Translations under genes and position numbers: made by a program
The notes under the pieces: model-generated
What the model was told of the DNA's origin: nothing
What the model saw: the letters and a program-made list of their open reading frames with translations, nothing else
Database searches by the model: none
Assembly (NCBI GenBank): GCA_900757795.1
Contig: CAAEPE010000038.1
Location: 1-64,000, forward strand
Direction: 5' to 3'
DNA: 64,000 bases
Origin: an uncultured Phascolarctobacterium sp.
GTDB taxonomy: Bacteria; Bacillota; Negativicutes; Acidaminococcales; Acidaminococcaceae
Shown: one piece after another, positions 1-8,620 of the stretch
Layout of the letters: the number at the start of each line of letters is the position of its first letter
Position numbering within the stretch: position 1 is the first letter of the stretch

Positions 1-198
1 CAAACCAACCCGTTGATTGGTTCTGCCGGTGTATCCGCAGTTCCTATGGCTGCTCGTGTATCTCAAAAAGTTGGTCAGAAATGCAATCCTGCTAACTTCC
101 TGCTGATGCATGCTATGGGCCCGAACGTTGCAGGCGTTATCGGTACTGCAGTTGCTGCTGGTACCATGCTGGCTATGATTGGCCCTGTTGCTAAATAA
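1..198 (+). CDS. Sodium-translocating decarboxylase beta subunit, C-terminal fragment
   Basis: The frame is open from base 1 and ends with TAA at 198, so only the last 65 residues are present. The start QTNPLIGSAGVSAVPMAARV and the later stretch NPANFLLMHAMGPNVAGVIG are typical of the C-terminus of the OadB/GcdB/MmdB family. These membrane proteins couple decarboxylation of a carboxylated biotin carrier to sodium export. Sequence here cannot tell oxaloacetate, glutaconyl-CoA and methylmalonyl-CoA decarboxylases apart. A strong terminator follows directly, so this is the last gene of its operon. Confidence 0.9.
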   Translation, partial: QTNPLIGSAGVSAVPMAARVSQKVGQKCNPANFLLMHAMGPNVAGVIGTAVAAGTMLAMIGPVAK

Positions 199-219
199 TC
201 TTTTTCTGCAACTCCCCTA

Positions 220-255
220 AGAGCCTTCGAGATTTTTCTCGAAGGCTCTTTTTTT
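220..255 (+). terminator. Intrinsic terminator of the decarboxylase operon
   Basis: A perfect 13-bp stem (220-232 with 237-249), a TTTT loop and a run of T. Confidence 0.95.
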
Positions 256-640
256 GTTACAGCCAAAACTTTTTACCAAGCAAGGCTAGCAAAAAATTTG
301 CTGAATATCTTTGAAAACACGTTAGCACCATTAAAGAAAATTTACACTTTGCGGCAGACCGCCAAAGCTCTGCATTGCGAGCCAAAATGACCTGGAACAG
401 CTAGCCCCAAAAACTAACGCATTGGGCAAGCCTTGTCACAAAGTGCGAACTATCAATGAACGTCGAAGATTCTTTGCCGCGCTTTGAAAAGCGCGCGCTT
501 TTCTTGGCAACTTCTTTTGGCGACAAAAGAAGTTGAATAAAATATACGCCAGACGTGCGTGCGGCACGCTTAACAAAAAATATTAAGAATATTTTTGTGC
601 AAAGTGTCAAAAAAAAACACATCTTCTTGGTATACTGGCT
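256..640. other. Palindrome-rich intergenic region without a convincing gene
   Basis: No ORF here has a ribosome binding site or recognisable product. An 18-bp perfect palindrome lies at 486-503 (GAAAAGCGCGCGCTTTTC). It is followed by a 12-bp perfect hairpin (508-519 with 524-535) closed by GCGA, and no T-run follows. The edges carry near-matching inverted words, TTTACACTTTGC at 341-352 and GCAAAGTGTCAAA at 599-611. This could be a small non-autonomous element or a structured RNA. Confidence 0.5.
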
Positions 641-669
641 TTGACCTCCAAAGAACGGGAGTATATAAT
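641..669 (+). promoter_or_regulatory. Sigma-70 promoter of the MacA/MacB-like operon
   Basis: TTGACC (641-646) and TATAAT (664-669) are separated by 17 bp, about 30 bp before the first ATG. Confidence 0.85.
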
Positions 670-699
670 TAGAAGAAAAAGATAAATGAGGGATGCCCT

Positions 700-1770
700 A
701 TGATGAAGTTTTTCAAAAACAATAAGTACATTATCCTTGCTTGCGCTATTCTTTTGGCAGGCAGCTATGGCGGTTACCGATATTATCAAAGCACGCGGCA
801 GACGGAAAGCACTGTTAGATTGGGTCAGGTTACAAAAGGCAATTTGGCGGAAACCGTTTCTGCTACCGGCGCTTTAGCTGCACTGGACAATGTAGATATA
901 AGCTCCAAAATTACTGGACGTATCGTAGATGTTTTGGTTAAAGAAAATCAGCATGTAAATGCCGGTGACGTGCTGGTGCGTTTGGATGACACGGCTTTGC
1001 GCGCTACTTTAAAGCAGATGGAAGCTAAGCTGGTGGACGCGCAGCTTACCTATAACCGCGATTTGGAACTGCTTAACCGCGGTGCTATCAGCCAAGCTGC
1101 TTTTGACACAGCCTATGCCGATTATTTGGTAGCTAAAAGCGTTTATGATAAGGCCGTTTCTGATGTTAACGATACGGTTATCACCACGCCTATCAGCGGC
1201 TATATTATTGGCAAGCCTACGCCTGTAGGTCAAACTATCAGCTCCGGTATCAGCACGCCGCAGGTAATTATGTCTGTTGCTACTCTGGACAATATGGAGA
1301 TTGAAACCTTGGTGGACGAATCAGATATCGGACGCATTAAAGAGGGACAAAAGGTTAATTTTACTGTTGACGCTTTTCCCGACGAAACCTTTACGGGTGT
1401 AGTGCGTTTGCTGTCTAAAAAAGCTATTACCGAAAATAACGTAATTTATTACAATGTATATGTAACTGTTGACGACGCTAAGGGCAAGCTGCTGCCGACC
1501 ATGACTGCCAGAGCAGAATTTATTGTTGATGAAGCAGACGACGTTACTATGGTGCCTCTTAACTGCATTTACAGCCAGGGAAAACGCCGTTATGTAAAGG
1601 TATATAACGAAAAGACTAAAGAATCTCGCGACGTAGACGTAACCTTGGGCTTGAGCAACGACAACGACGTAGTAGTGACCGGCGCCGATTTGCAGCCCGG
1701 CGAAAAGCTGCTGGTGAAAAAAGCGGTAGCTAAGCAGACTAATACAAGAATGGGACCGCCCATGCACTAA
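700..1770 (+). CDS. MacA-like periplasmic adaptor (HlyD/RND MFP family)
   Basis: A 356-residue membrane fusion protein. One hydrophobic anchor at about residues 9-27 is followed by a lipoyl/barrel-sandwich half (GRIVDVLVKENQHVNAGDVL, near residue 62), a short helical hairpin, the second lipoyl half and a beta-barrel. Members bridge an inner-membrane transporter to the outer membrane, which fits a diderm cell. No lipobox is visible. The first of two adjacent ATGs is used; GAGGG lies 7 bp upstream. The MacB-type ATPase and permease follow within 13 bp and by overlap. No TolC-like gene is nearby. The exported substrate is unknown. Confidence 0.88.
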   Translation: MMKFFKNNKYIILACAILLAGSYGGYRYYQSTRQTESTVRLGQVTKGNLAETVSATGALAALDNVDISSKITGRIVDVLVKENQHVNAGDVLVRLDDTALRATLKQMEAKLVDAQLTYNRDLELLNRGAISQAAFDTAYADYLVAKSVYDKAVSDVNDTVITTPISGYIIGKPTPVGQTISSGISTPQVIMSVATLDNMEIETLVDESDIGRIKEGQKVNFTVDAFPDETFTGVVRLLSKKAITENNVIYYNVYVTVDDAKGKLLPTMTARAEFIVDEADDVTMVPLNCIYSQGKRRYVKVYNEKTKESRDVDVTLGLSNDNDVVVTGADLQPGEKLLVKKAVAKQTNTRMGPPMH

Positions 1771-1783
1771 GGAGGCGGCAGCA

Positions 1784-2467
1784 ATGGCAACAGTTATCCA
1801 ATTAAAGGATATTATGAAAACCTATGTGATGGGCGACAGCATTGTACACGCCTTGGACCATGTGAACGTAACCATAGAATTTGGCGAATTTACTTCTATT
1901 ATGGGACCGTCGGGCAGTGGTAAATCTACCATGATGAATATTCTTGGCTGTCTTGACCGTCCTACCAGCGGCGAATATTTTCTTGACGGCAGGGAGATTG
2001 CCGGCTACAACGACGATGAGCTGGCGCATACTCGCAACGCTAAAATAGGCTTTGTTTTTCAAAATTTTAATTTGCTTTCTAAATTAACGGCGCAGGCTAA
2101 TGTAGCGTTGCCTTTAATTTATGCCGGTGTGGACGAAGAAGAACGCATGGAAAGAGCTAAAAAAGCATTGCAGGCCGTAGGCTTGGGCGAGCGCCTGGAG
2201 CACAAGCCCATGGAAATGAGCGGCGGTCAGCGTCAGCGCGTGGCTATTGCCAGAGCTCTTATCAACGATCCGGCGATTATTATGGCGGATGAACCTACAG
2301 GTAATTTGGACACTAAATCCAGCTACGAGATTATGGATATTTTTAAGGACATGAACGCCAGCGGCAAAACCGTGGTTATGGTAACTCATGAGCCGGATAT
2401 TGCAGAGCAGACTAAGCGTATTTTAGTGATGCGCGACGGTAAATTAGTCAGCGACGAAAGAAGGTGA
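1784..2467 (+). CDS. ABC transporter ATPase, MacB/LolD type
   Basis: A 227-residue ATPase with all motifs intact: Walker A GPSGSGKST, Q-loop in VFQNFNLL, signature MSGGQRQRVAIARAL, Walker B IIMADEPTGNLD and H-loop VTHEPD. Length and sequence fit the LolD/MacB ATPases that energise FtsX-type permeases. GGAGG stands just before the ATG. The stop overlaps the permease GTG by 4 bases, so translation is coupled. Confidence 0.95.
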   Translation: MATVIQLKDIMKTYVMGDSIVHALDHVNVTIEFGEFTSIMGPSGSGKSTMMNILGCLDRPTSGEYFLDGREIAGYNDDELAHTRNAKIGFVFQNFNLLSKLTAQANVALPLIYAGVDEEERMERAKKALQAVGLGERLEHKPMEMSGGQRQRVAIARALINDPAIIMADEPTGNLDTKSSYEIMDIFKDMNASGKTVVMVTHEPDIAEQTKRILVMRDGKLVSDERR

Positions 2468-3687
2468 GCGGCATGTTGAACGAATCAATTAAAATGGCCT
2501 TAGAGGGCATGGTTTCCAACAAGCTGCGCACGTTTTTGACACTGCTGGGAATTATTATCGGTGTGGGCGCTGTTATAGCTATGGTCAGCCTAGGCTTTGG
2601 TATGAAAGAAAATATCAAAAATAATATTTCCAAGCTGGGAAGCAATCTTTTGGTAATTACCTCCGGCGGCAGAACCTCCAGCGGTGCAAGACTGGCGGCG
2701 GGCGAAGGTGCCAAGCTGACCTTTGAGGACGGTGAAGCCATTTTAAAGCAGGTTGATGGAGTTGCCCGCATGAGTGCCAGCGTTAATAGAAGCTATCAGC
2801 TGGTGGCAGGCAACCAAAACTGGACCAGCCGCGTAGAAGGCACTACTCCCAGCAATTTTGATATTCAAAGCTTAGAGATAGAAGACGGACGCATTTTTCG
2901 CAGCAACGATTTAACCAGCCGCAGCAGAGTGGCAGTTATCGGCAAAACTGTAGCCGATAGTCTGTTTCCTGACGGCGAGGCGGTAGGCCAGTTGATGCGC
3001 ATCAATAAAGCGCCGTTTCAGGTTATCGGCGTGCTGAAAAGCAAGGGTCAAAGCGGTATGGGGCAGGATCAGGACGATGTGGTTTACATTCCGCTGACTA
3101 CGGCGCAAAATCGCATGATGGGCATCACCTATGTGCAGCGCGTAACCCTGCAGGCGGAAAACGAAAATATTATTAACGAAGTGCAGGCGGAGGCAGAGCA
3201 GGTATTGCGCACACGACATAAAATTAAGGACGGCGATTATGATGATTTTACTGTGCGCAACATGGCGGCTATTATGGATACTATGATGGAAACTGCCAAC
3301 AGTATCACCATGCTGTTAGGCTGTATTGCGGCAATTTCTCTTTTGGTCGGCGGTATCGGCATTATGAATATTATGCTGGTTTCCGTAACGGAGCGCACGC
3401 GGGAAATTGGTATCCGCAAGGCCTTAGGTGCTACCTATAATAATATTTTGCTGCAATTTTTGATTGAAGCAATGGTTATTGGTATTGTAGGCGGCACGCT
3501 AGGCGTAGTTTTAGGCGTGGGTGCGTCCTTTGCCATCAGCCAGTTTGCCGGCTGGAACACGGTCATTTCGGTATGGGCAATTGTAATTGCCGTAGTTTTC
3601 TCTGTGGGTATTGGTTTATTCTTTGGCATTTACCCAGCAAGAAAAGCGGCGCTTTTAGATCCTATCGACGCTTTGCGCTATGAATAA
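2464..3687 (+). CDS. MacB-like ABC transporter permease
   Basis: A 407-residue permease with the MacB/FtsX layout: one N-terminal membrane helix (about 20-45), a large periplasmic domain, then three C-terminal helices. The cytoplasmic loop TERTREIGIRKALGA, typical of the family, lies between the last helices. The GTG start at 2464 overlaps the ATPase stop; an ATG at 2473 is an alternative. In MacB proper, ATPase and permease are one chain; here they are two. With the adaptor this should form a tripartite pump pulling substrates (peptides, lipids or drugs) from the periplasm. Confidence 0.92.
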   Translation: MSGMLNESIKMALEGMVSNKLRTFLTLLGIIIGVGAVIAMVSLGFGMKENIKNNISKLGSNLLVITSGGRTSSGARLAAGEGAKLTFEDGEAILKQVDGVARMSASVNRSYQLVAGNQNWTSRVEGTTPSNFDIQSLEIEDGRIFRSNDLTSRSRVAVIGKTVADSLFPDGEAVGQLMRINKAPFQVIGVLKSKGQSGMGQDQDDVVYIPLTTAQNRMMGITYVQRVTLQAENENIINEVQAEAEQVLRTRHKIKDGDYDDFTVRNMAAIMDTMMETANSITMLLGCIAAISLLVGGIGIMNIMLVSVTERTREIGIRKALGATYNNILLQFLIEAMVIGIVGGTLGVVLGVGASFAISQFAGWNTVISVWAIVIAVVFSVGIGLFFGIYPARKAALLDPIDALRYE

Positions 3688-3722
3688 GCGTCCAAATATA
3701 GTATAATAAAATTAAGCAGAAG

Positions 3723-3754
3723 AAAGACAGTGGCTTCGCGCTGCTGTCTTTTTT
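3723..3754 (+). terminator. Terminator after the MacA/MacB-like operon
   Basis: Stem AAAGACAG/CTGTCTTT, extended inward with two G-U pairs, then a T-run. Confidence 0.85.
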
Positions 3755-3785
3755 CGCAAGTAACGGCGAAAGGGCAGGGCGTAAA

Positions 3786-3998
3786 GTGGCAAGAAAAAAT
3801 TATCTCAAAGATATGCAGCCAAAACATCAAAATAAACAGCGTAAGCCTGCCTCATGGCACGATTATTGGCAGGCTTTTATCTCCTTTTTGCGAAGGCCTA
3901 AAACTATTTTTGATTTGAAGGACCGTAGCCGCTTCATGCTGCTGTTGCTGCTGGTAATTATTCTTTTGCAAAAGGTTGTAGAATATCTAAGCAATTGA
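3786..3998 (+). CDS. Small single-pass membrane protein, unknown function
   Basis: A 70-residue product starting at GTG 3786. The first 45 residues are basic and polar; residues 48-64 (FMLLLLLVIILLQKVV) form one membrane helix. A purine-rich stretch (AGGGCAGGG) lies about 5 bases upstream. It sits just before the nadD promoter, whose -35 overlaps the 3' end. An overlapping frame at 3730-3918 lacks a signal for translation. The gene may be real, but I recognise no family. Confidence 0.55.
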   Translation: MARKNYLKDMQPKHQNKQRKPASWHDYWQAFISFLRRPKTIFDLKDRSRFMLLLLLVIILLQKVVEYLSN

Positions 3999-4004
3999 TA
4001 TAAT
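3976..4004 (+). promoter_or_regulatory. Promoter of nadD
   Basis: TTGTAG (3976-3981) and TATAAT (3999-4004) with a 17-bp spacer. Confidence 0.7.
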
Positions 4005-4052
4005 AATGTGATAAGGCTATTGTAAGCAGATAGTCTTTAAGGGAGGATAGCA

Positions 4053-4679
4053 GTGACTGGTAAGCGTTTGGGAATTTTGGGCGGAACCTTTGACCCCATT
4101 CATCTTGGACATCTGCGTATGGCGGAGGCTGTTTATGAGCGGATGTCGCTGGAACAGATTATTTTTATTCCTGCCTTTGTGCCGCCTCACAAGCTGGGAA
4201 TGGATTTTGCCCCGGCGGCGGATAGATTTGCTATGACAAAGCTGGCTGTAGCAGACAGACCGGATTTTTCTGTATCGGATATGGAACTGCGCCGCAGCGG
4301 TATTTCTTATACTATTGATACTGTGCGGCAGCTGCGGGCGATGTATAAAGATGAAGACTTGTATTTTATTATCGGTGCCGACAGTGTGGCACAGCTGCAC
4401 ACTTGGCATTACATTGAAGAAATGCTGGAGCTGGTAATGTTTGTGGCCGCCGGACGCCCCGGTTATGAGGGCGTCATGGACGAAGTTGTTATGCATTTAG
4501 GGCCAAGGGCCAAGGAACGCATTATTCTTTTAGATACGCCGGAATACGATATTTCTTCGACAGAAATACGTTCCCGCATTCGTACAGGCGGCAGCTTGGC
4601 GGGCATGGTGCCCGGCGCAGTAGAAAAATATATTTATCAGCATCATTTGTATCAAAAGCAGGAGATGGTGGCAAAATGA
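4053..4679 (+). CDS. nadD: Nicotinate-nucleotide adenylyltransferase
   Basis: A 208-residue NadD, of normal length, which adenylylates nicotinate mononucleotide in NAD synthesis. The nucleotidyltransferase signature GGTFDPIHLGHL is at residues 9-20 with the catalytic HxGH. ISSTEIRSRIR near residue 170 is the second conserved motif. The start is GTG 4053, preceded by GGGAGG. It overlaps yqeK by ATGA. The order nadD-yqeK-LCP-rsfS is common in Firmicutes. Confidence 0.96.
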   Translation: MTGKRLGILGGTFDPIHLGHLRMAEAVYERMSLEQIIFIPAFVPPHKLGMDFAPAADRFAMTKLAVADRPDFSVSDMELRRSGISYTIDTVRQLRAMYKDEDLYFIIGADSVAQLHTWHYIEEMLELVMFVAAGRPGYEGVMDEVVMHLGPRAKERIILLDTPEYDISSTEIRSRIRTGGSLAGMVPGAVEKYIYQHHLYQKQEMVAK

Positions 4680-5248
4680 TGACCTTAGAAGCTATGCAGA
4701 ATTTGCTTAAAGAATCTATTCCCGGTAAGCGCTATAAGCATTCGGTAAACGTTTATGAGACGGCGTTAAAATTAGCCGAAATCCATGGACTGCCCCGAGA
4801 GAAAATTGCCGTTGCCGCCTTGCTGCACGATTGCGGCCGCGAGGTTACGGCTAAGGAAAGCGTAGCGAAAGCTATGGAGCTTGGCATATCCATAGATAAG
4901 ATTGAAAGGCAGCAGCCAATTTTGCTGCACGCTAAATTAGGTGTCTACAACGCCATGCACAAATACGGTGTAGCCGACCAAGAAATTTTAGACGGCATTT
5001 TGTACCATACTACCGGTATTGACGGGATGAGCGTTTTAGCTAAGGTAGTTTATTTGGCGGATATGATTGAACCTGGGCGCGATTTTCCCGGCGTAGATGA
5101 GCTGCGCAAATTGGTACGCAAGGATTTGGATAAGGCTATGCTGTTGGCTTACGGAAATACTATGCGCTATCTTTTGGACAGCGGCTTACTTATTCATCCT
5201 CACTGCATCAGCGGTTATAACGAATTGATTTTAGCTGAAAAACAATGA
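4676..5248 (+). CDS. yqeK: HD-domain nucleotide hydrolase (YqeK family)
   Basis: A 190-residue HD-superfamily protein with a metal-binding His in YKHSVNVYETA, the HD pair in LLHDCGREV and later His in YHTTG. YqeK homologues cleave diadenosine tetraphosphate symmetrically, and the position next to nadD supports the assignment. It starts at the ATG overlapping the nadD stop; the next codon is also ATG. Confidence 0.92.
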   Translation: MMTLEAMQNLLKESIPGKRYKHSVNVYETALKLAEIHGLPREKIAVAALLHDCGREVTAKESVAKAMELGISIDKIERQQPILLHAKLGVYNAMHKYGVADQEILDGILYHTTGIDGMSVLAKVVYLADMIEPGRDFPGVDELRKLVRKDLDKAMLLAYGNTMRYLLDSGLLIHPHCISGYNELILAEKQ

Positions 5249-5274
5249 TAAAATTTTGCTTTTAGGAGTTTTAG

Positions 5275-6321
5275 ATGGAAGATATGCAAAATGAGCAGCA
5301 GGAACCTCATCGCCGCAAAAGGCGCAAGCTGCGTTGGGGCAGACTGATAATTGTATTGCTGGTATTAGGCTTGTTTGTGACAGGATTGTTTTGGGGCAGC
5401 GTATGGCTTTACGACCATATTATTAATCCGCCGCAGAATAATATTGCCGCGGCAGACGAAAATATCCGCAAAAATGAAAAGCTTAACGAGCGTATCAATG
5501 TTTTGCTGCTGGGCATTGATGACGGCGACAGCGAAGCGGCGGAGTCGGAGCCTAAGCGTACCGACGCAATTATTCTTTTAAGCTTTGACCCGAAGCAGAA
5601 CCAGGTAGCGGTACTGTCGATTCCCCGTGACACTAAGGTAATTTTGCCGGGACATAAGGACCCGGATAAAATCAATGCAGCCTTTGCTTATGGCGGTGCG
5701 GTTATGGCTAAGCAGACGGTGGCTAATCTGCTGCGCGTTCCCATTCATTATTATTGCTTGGCTGATTGGCGCGGCTTTATCGACGTGGTTAACTTAATTG
5801 GCGGCGTAGATATTTATGTTGATAAGGATATGTATTACGAAGACCCTTACGCCAATTTAGTAATAGATATTAAGCATGGTTACCAGCATATGGATGGCGA
5901 AACAGCCGGTAAATATGTGCGGTTCCGCAAGGACGAGCTGGGTGACATTGGCCGCGTGCAGCGTCAGCAAAAATTTTTGAAGGCGGCAGCGGAGCAGATG
6001 TTTTCTGTGCAGAACGTAACTAAAATCAGTAATCTTTTAGCAACGCTGGATAAGTATATTCACACCGATTTGAATACTTTAACCATGCTGAAGGCAGCTA
6101 ACAGCTTTAAACTTTTTGGCGATGATAAAATGCGCAGCTGTATGCTGTACGGCAAATTTGACGACAGCAGTGGCGTAAGCTATTGGTATGCTGACGAGGA
6201 AGCGGTAAATAAATCCTTGGAGGAACTGGGAATTCCTTATATTAAAAAGCAAGAGGAAACAGTGCAGCCGGAGGATGGGCAAGAACAGCAGGAACATTTG
6301 CAGCCTAAGGAAAGACAATAG
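5275..6321 (+). CDS. LytR-CpsA-Psr (LCP) family protein
   Basis: A 348-residue protein with a basic cytoplasmic N-terminus (RRKRRKLRWGR), one membrane helix at about 22-45 and an external LCP domain. Conserved pieces include KRTDAIILLSF, SIPRDT and RFRKDELGDIGRVQRQQ. LCP proteins transfer polymers such as teichoic acid or capsule glycans onto peptidoglycan. In a diderm the acceptor or polymer may differ. The C-terminal 35 residues are Gln/Glu-rich and probably disordered. It ends with TAG. Confidence 0.92.
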   Translation: MEDMQNEQQEPHRRKRRKLRWGRLIIVLLVLGLFVTGLFWGSVWLYDHIINPPQNNIAAADENIRKNEKLNERINVLLLGIDDGDSEAAESEPKRTDAIILLSFDPKQNQVAVLSIPRDTKVILPGHKDPDKINAAFAYGGAVMAKQTVANLLRVPIHYYCLADWRGFIDVVNLIGGVDIYVDKDMYYEDPYANLVIDIKHGYQHMDGETAGKYVRFRKDELGDIGRVQRQQKFLKAAAEQMFSVQNVTKISNLLATLDKYIHTDLNTLTMLKAANSFKLFGDDKMRSCMLYGKFDDSSGVSYWYADEEAVNKSLEELGIPYIKKQEETVQPEDGQEQQEHLQPKERQ

Positions 6322-6373
6322 GTTTATTAAAATAGTAAAAAAATAGTGGATTGCAATCAGAGGAGGTTGTTTT

Positions 6374-6733
6374 ATGAATACTAAAGTTTTAGCTAACAAA
6401 ATTGCGGCAGCGGCCAGTGACAAAAAAGCCAAGGATATTTTGCTGCTGAACATGGAGGGCTTGTCCCCTGTTACCGATTATTATGTAATTTGCAGCGCAG
6501 GCAACAGTACCTTGGTAAAAACTATTGCCGATAATATTGAGGATAAGTTAGGCGAGGAAGGAGTATTTCCTACCCATAAGGAAGGCTACGCCGACGCCCG
6601 CTGGGTGCTTTTGGATTATGGCGACGTAGTGGCTCACGTATTTTTAGAGGAAGAGCGAGACTTCTACAATTTGGAGCAGCTGTGGGCAGATGCTCCTTCC
6701 GAAGCTTTTGTGGAGAACGAAGATGCTGAATAA
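6374..6733 (+). CDS. rsfS: Ribosome silencing factor RsfS
   Basis: A 119-residue protein of the RsfS/DUF143 family, at full normal length. Family members bind ribosomal protein L14 and block subunit joining in starvation. Conserved parts are DYYVICSAGNS, EGYADARWVLLDYGDVVAHVF and the C-terminal YNLEQLW. AGAGGAGG precedes the ATG by 8 bases. The end overlaps the start of the next gene by 11 bases. Confidence 0.96.
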   Translation: MNTKVLANKIAAAASDKKAKDILLLNMEGLSPVTDYYVICSAGNSTLVKTIADNIEDKLGEEGVFPTHKEGYADARWVLLDYGDVVAHVFLEEERDFYNLEQLWADAPSEAFVENEDAE

Positions 6734-7649
6734 TAAAAGACCAATAAAAAATAGCGGTCATAAGCATGTAACTGTACAGAATAATACTAAATATCGTCCA
6801 GGCGACGTAGTTACTTTAAAGGTTGCGCGCCTTGGCGAAATGGGTGCTTTTCTTGACGGCGGCACCGGCAATACGGATGATGATATTTTGCTGCATAAAT
6901 TACAGCAAACCGCAGAGGTTAAAGAGGGCGATGAGGTTAAGGTATATTTATATCTTGATCCGTCCAAGCGTTTAACTGCCAGCATGAAGCTGCCCAAAAT
7001 GCGTGAGGGCCAGCTTGGCTATGTGCGCGTTTTAAGCGTTACCCGCGACGGCGGCTTTGTGGATATCGGCGCAGAGCGCGGCGTGTTTTTGCCGTATAGT
7101 CAGATGCGCGGGCATGTAAGCGAAGGCCAGCTGGTGTGGGTCAAGCTGTATCGCGATAAAAGCGGCCGTCAGGCTGTAACCATGCGTGTAGAAGAAGATA
7201 TGCAGCGCGCTTCTAAGCCTGCTGAAGGGCTTAAGATAGGCGATAAGGTAACTGGTACCATTTATAATATTCTGCCCGAAGGCTTCTTTATTTTTACTAC
7301 GCAGCGTTTTATTGCTTTTTTACACCGCAGCGAGGTTCCCGGCGGGCGTTTAGATTTTGGGCAGCAAATTACGGGGCGCGTAATTTATCTGCGTGAGGAC
7401 GGCCGTTTGAATATTTCCCTGCGCCTGCAAAAGGAAAATGCGCTGATTGCGGATGCAGAGGATATTTATGATTACTTGCTGAAGCGTAACGGCAGTATGC
7501 CTTATTGCGACAGTACGCCGCTGGAAATTATTAAGCAAAAATTTGGCATCAGCAAGGCCGCCTTTAAGCGCGCGCTGGGTCATCTAATGAAAGAGGGCAA
7601 GGTGCGTCAGGAGGACGGCTGGACATATTTGGCAGAAACAAAAAAATGA
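6723..7649 (+). CDS. S1-domain RNA-binding protein, CvfB-like
   Basis: A 308-residue protein with tandem S1-type OB folds (GDVVTLKVARLGEMGAFLDG, GQLGYVRVLSVTRDGGFVDI, GDKVTGTIYNILPEGFFIFT) and a C-terminal winged helix (KQKFGISKAAFKRALGHLMK). This is the CvfB/YitL architecture, RNA-binding proteins that affect virulence genes in staphylococci. I chose ATG 6723 over an upstream codon at 6690 because GGAG is correctly spaced and the overlap with rsfS is smaller. Confidence 0.9.
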   Translation: MLNNKRPIKNSGHKHVTVQNNTKYRPGDVVTLKVARLGEMGAFLDGGTGNTDDDILLHKLQQTAEVKEGDEVKVYLYLDPSKRLTASMKLPKMREGQLGYVRVLSVTRDGGFVDIGAERGVFLPYSQMRGHVSEGQLVWVKLYRDKSGRQAVTMRVEEDMQRASKPAEGLKIGDKVTGTIYNILPEGFFIFTTQRFIAFLHRSEVPGGRLDFGQQITGRVIYLREDGRLNISLRLQKENALIADAEDIYDYLLKRNGSMPYCDSTPLEIIKQKFGISKAAFKRALGHLMKEGKVRQEDGWTYLAETKK

Positions 7650-7665
7650 AAAATTTTCTATTGGC

Positions 7666-7696
7666 AGGCTACTTTTTAGAAAGTAGCCTTGCTTTT
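7666..7696 (+). terminator. Weak terminator after the CvfB-like gene
   Basis: A 10-bp stem AGGCTACTTT/AAAGTAGCCT followed by TGCTTTTT. The T-run lies just before the RBS of the next gene, so readthrough is likely. Confidence 0.6.
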
Positions 7697-7706
7697 TGGA
7701 GGTTTT

Positions 7707-8447
7707 ATGGATATTATAAATTTTCTTTTAGCAGGAGGCGTAGTCTTTTTAGGCTCTTTTTTTGCGACGATTTCCGGCTTTGGCTTTGCTTTAGTAGCAA
7801 CCCCGCTGCTGGCCATGCTAATGCCGCTGAAATGGGTGATAATGTTTTTGCTGGTGCTGACTATTGTGTTGCGTTCACTGACTATGTTTAGAGTGTGGGG
7901 GCAGTTTGAGTGGAGTACCGTGCTGATAACTTCCTTGGGCTGCTTTATTGGCATGATTCCCGGCAGTATCTTGCTGCGCATAATTTCCGTGAGCAGCTTG
8001 CAGATTTTTCTTGGGGTGGTGCTGTTAATCGCCACTTTGCTGATGAGTTTGCAGTACACGGTAAAGATAAAAAATAAAACCTACGGCAGGCTGGGCGCAG
8101 GCGTTTTAAGCGGCTTTTTCGGCGCCTGTACCAGCGTAGGCGGGCCGCCGCTGGCCTTGTATTTTCTTAACGAAAACACGGAAAAGACCTTAATGCGAGC
8201 TAATATGATTTGGATTTTTGGCGTGACCAGCTTTTTATCGCTGTTTGTTAACTATTTTGTTGGTAATATTGCTGCCGTAGGAGATTGGTCGTATATTTAT
8301 GCTATGATACCGGCTACGCTGGCGGGCATTTTGGCAGGTGAACGTTTAGTTTATCGGCTTAATCAGCATTTGTTCCGCCGTTTGTCGCTGATGATTGTTT
8401 TAGTAGGCGCGGTGATGATGCTGTTTAATGGACTGAGAGGATTGTAA
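7707..8447 (+). CDS. TauE/SafE (TSUP) family membrane exporter
   Basis: A 246-residue protein with about seven or eight hydrophobic helices and the repeated family motif (GFGFALVATPLLAML near the N-terminus, FFGACTSVGGPPLALYFL in the middle). TSUP members move small organic or sulfur anions such as sulfite, sulfoacetate or taurine-derived compounds; the substrate cannot be read here. ATG 7707 has GGAGG upstream; a TTG 18 bases earlier is less likely. Confidence 0.88.
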   Translation: MDIINFLLAGGVVFLGSFFATISGFGFALVATPLLAMLMPLKWVIMFLLVLTIVLRSLTMFRVWGQFEWSTVLITSLGCFIGMIPGSILLRIISVSSLQIFLGVVLLIATLLMSLQYTVKIKNKTYGRLGAGVLSGFFGACTSVGGPPLALYFLNENTEKTLMRANMIWIFGVTSFLSLFVNYFVGNIAAVGDWSYIYAMIPATLAGILAGERLVYRLNQHLFRRLSLMIVLVGAVMMLFNGLRGL

Positions 8448-8488
8448 GCGGCTGGTTGCTTAAGATTTTAATATTGTTTGCTAAATGA

Positions 8489-8525
8489 ACTAGGATTGCT
8501 TTGGCAGTCCTAGTTTTCTTTTTGA
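8489..8525 (+). terminator. Terminator after the TSUP gene
   Basis: Stem ACTAGGA/TCCTAGT extended by G-U pairs, then TTTTCTTTTT. Confidence 0.85.
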
Positions 8526-8586
8526 AGAAATTTGCGTAAATGTATTACAATTACTAATTTTATTCAAAAGTTTTTCTAATAAAGTC

Positions 8587-8620
8587 TTGCGAGGGGGTAC
8601 AAATGTGCTATAATGTACCC
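8587..8620 (+). promoter_or_regulatory. Promoter inside an inverted repeat
   Basis: TTGCGA (8587-8592) and TATAAT (8609-8614) with a 16-bp spacer. GGGTACA (8595-8601) and TGTACCC (8614-8620) form a perfect 7-bp inverted repeat that overlaps the spacer and the -10 box, so a regulator may bind here. Confidence 0.7.
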
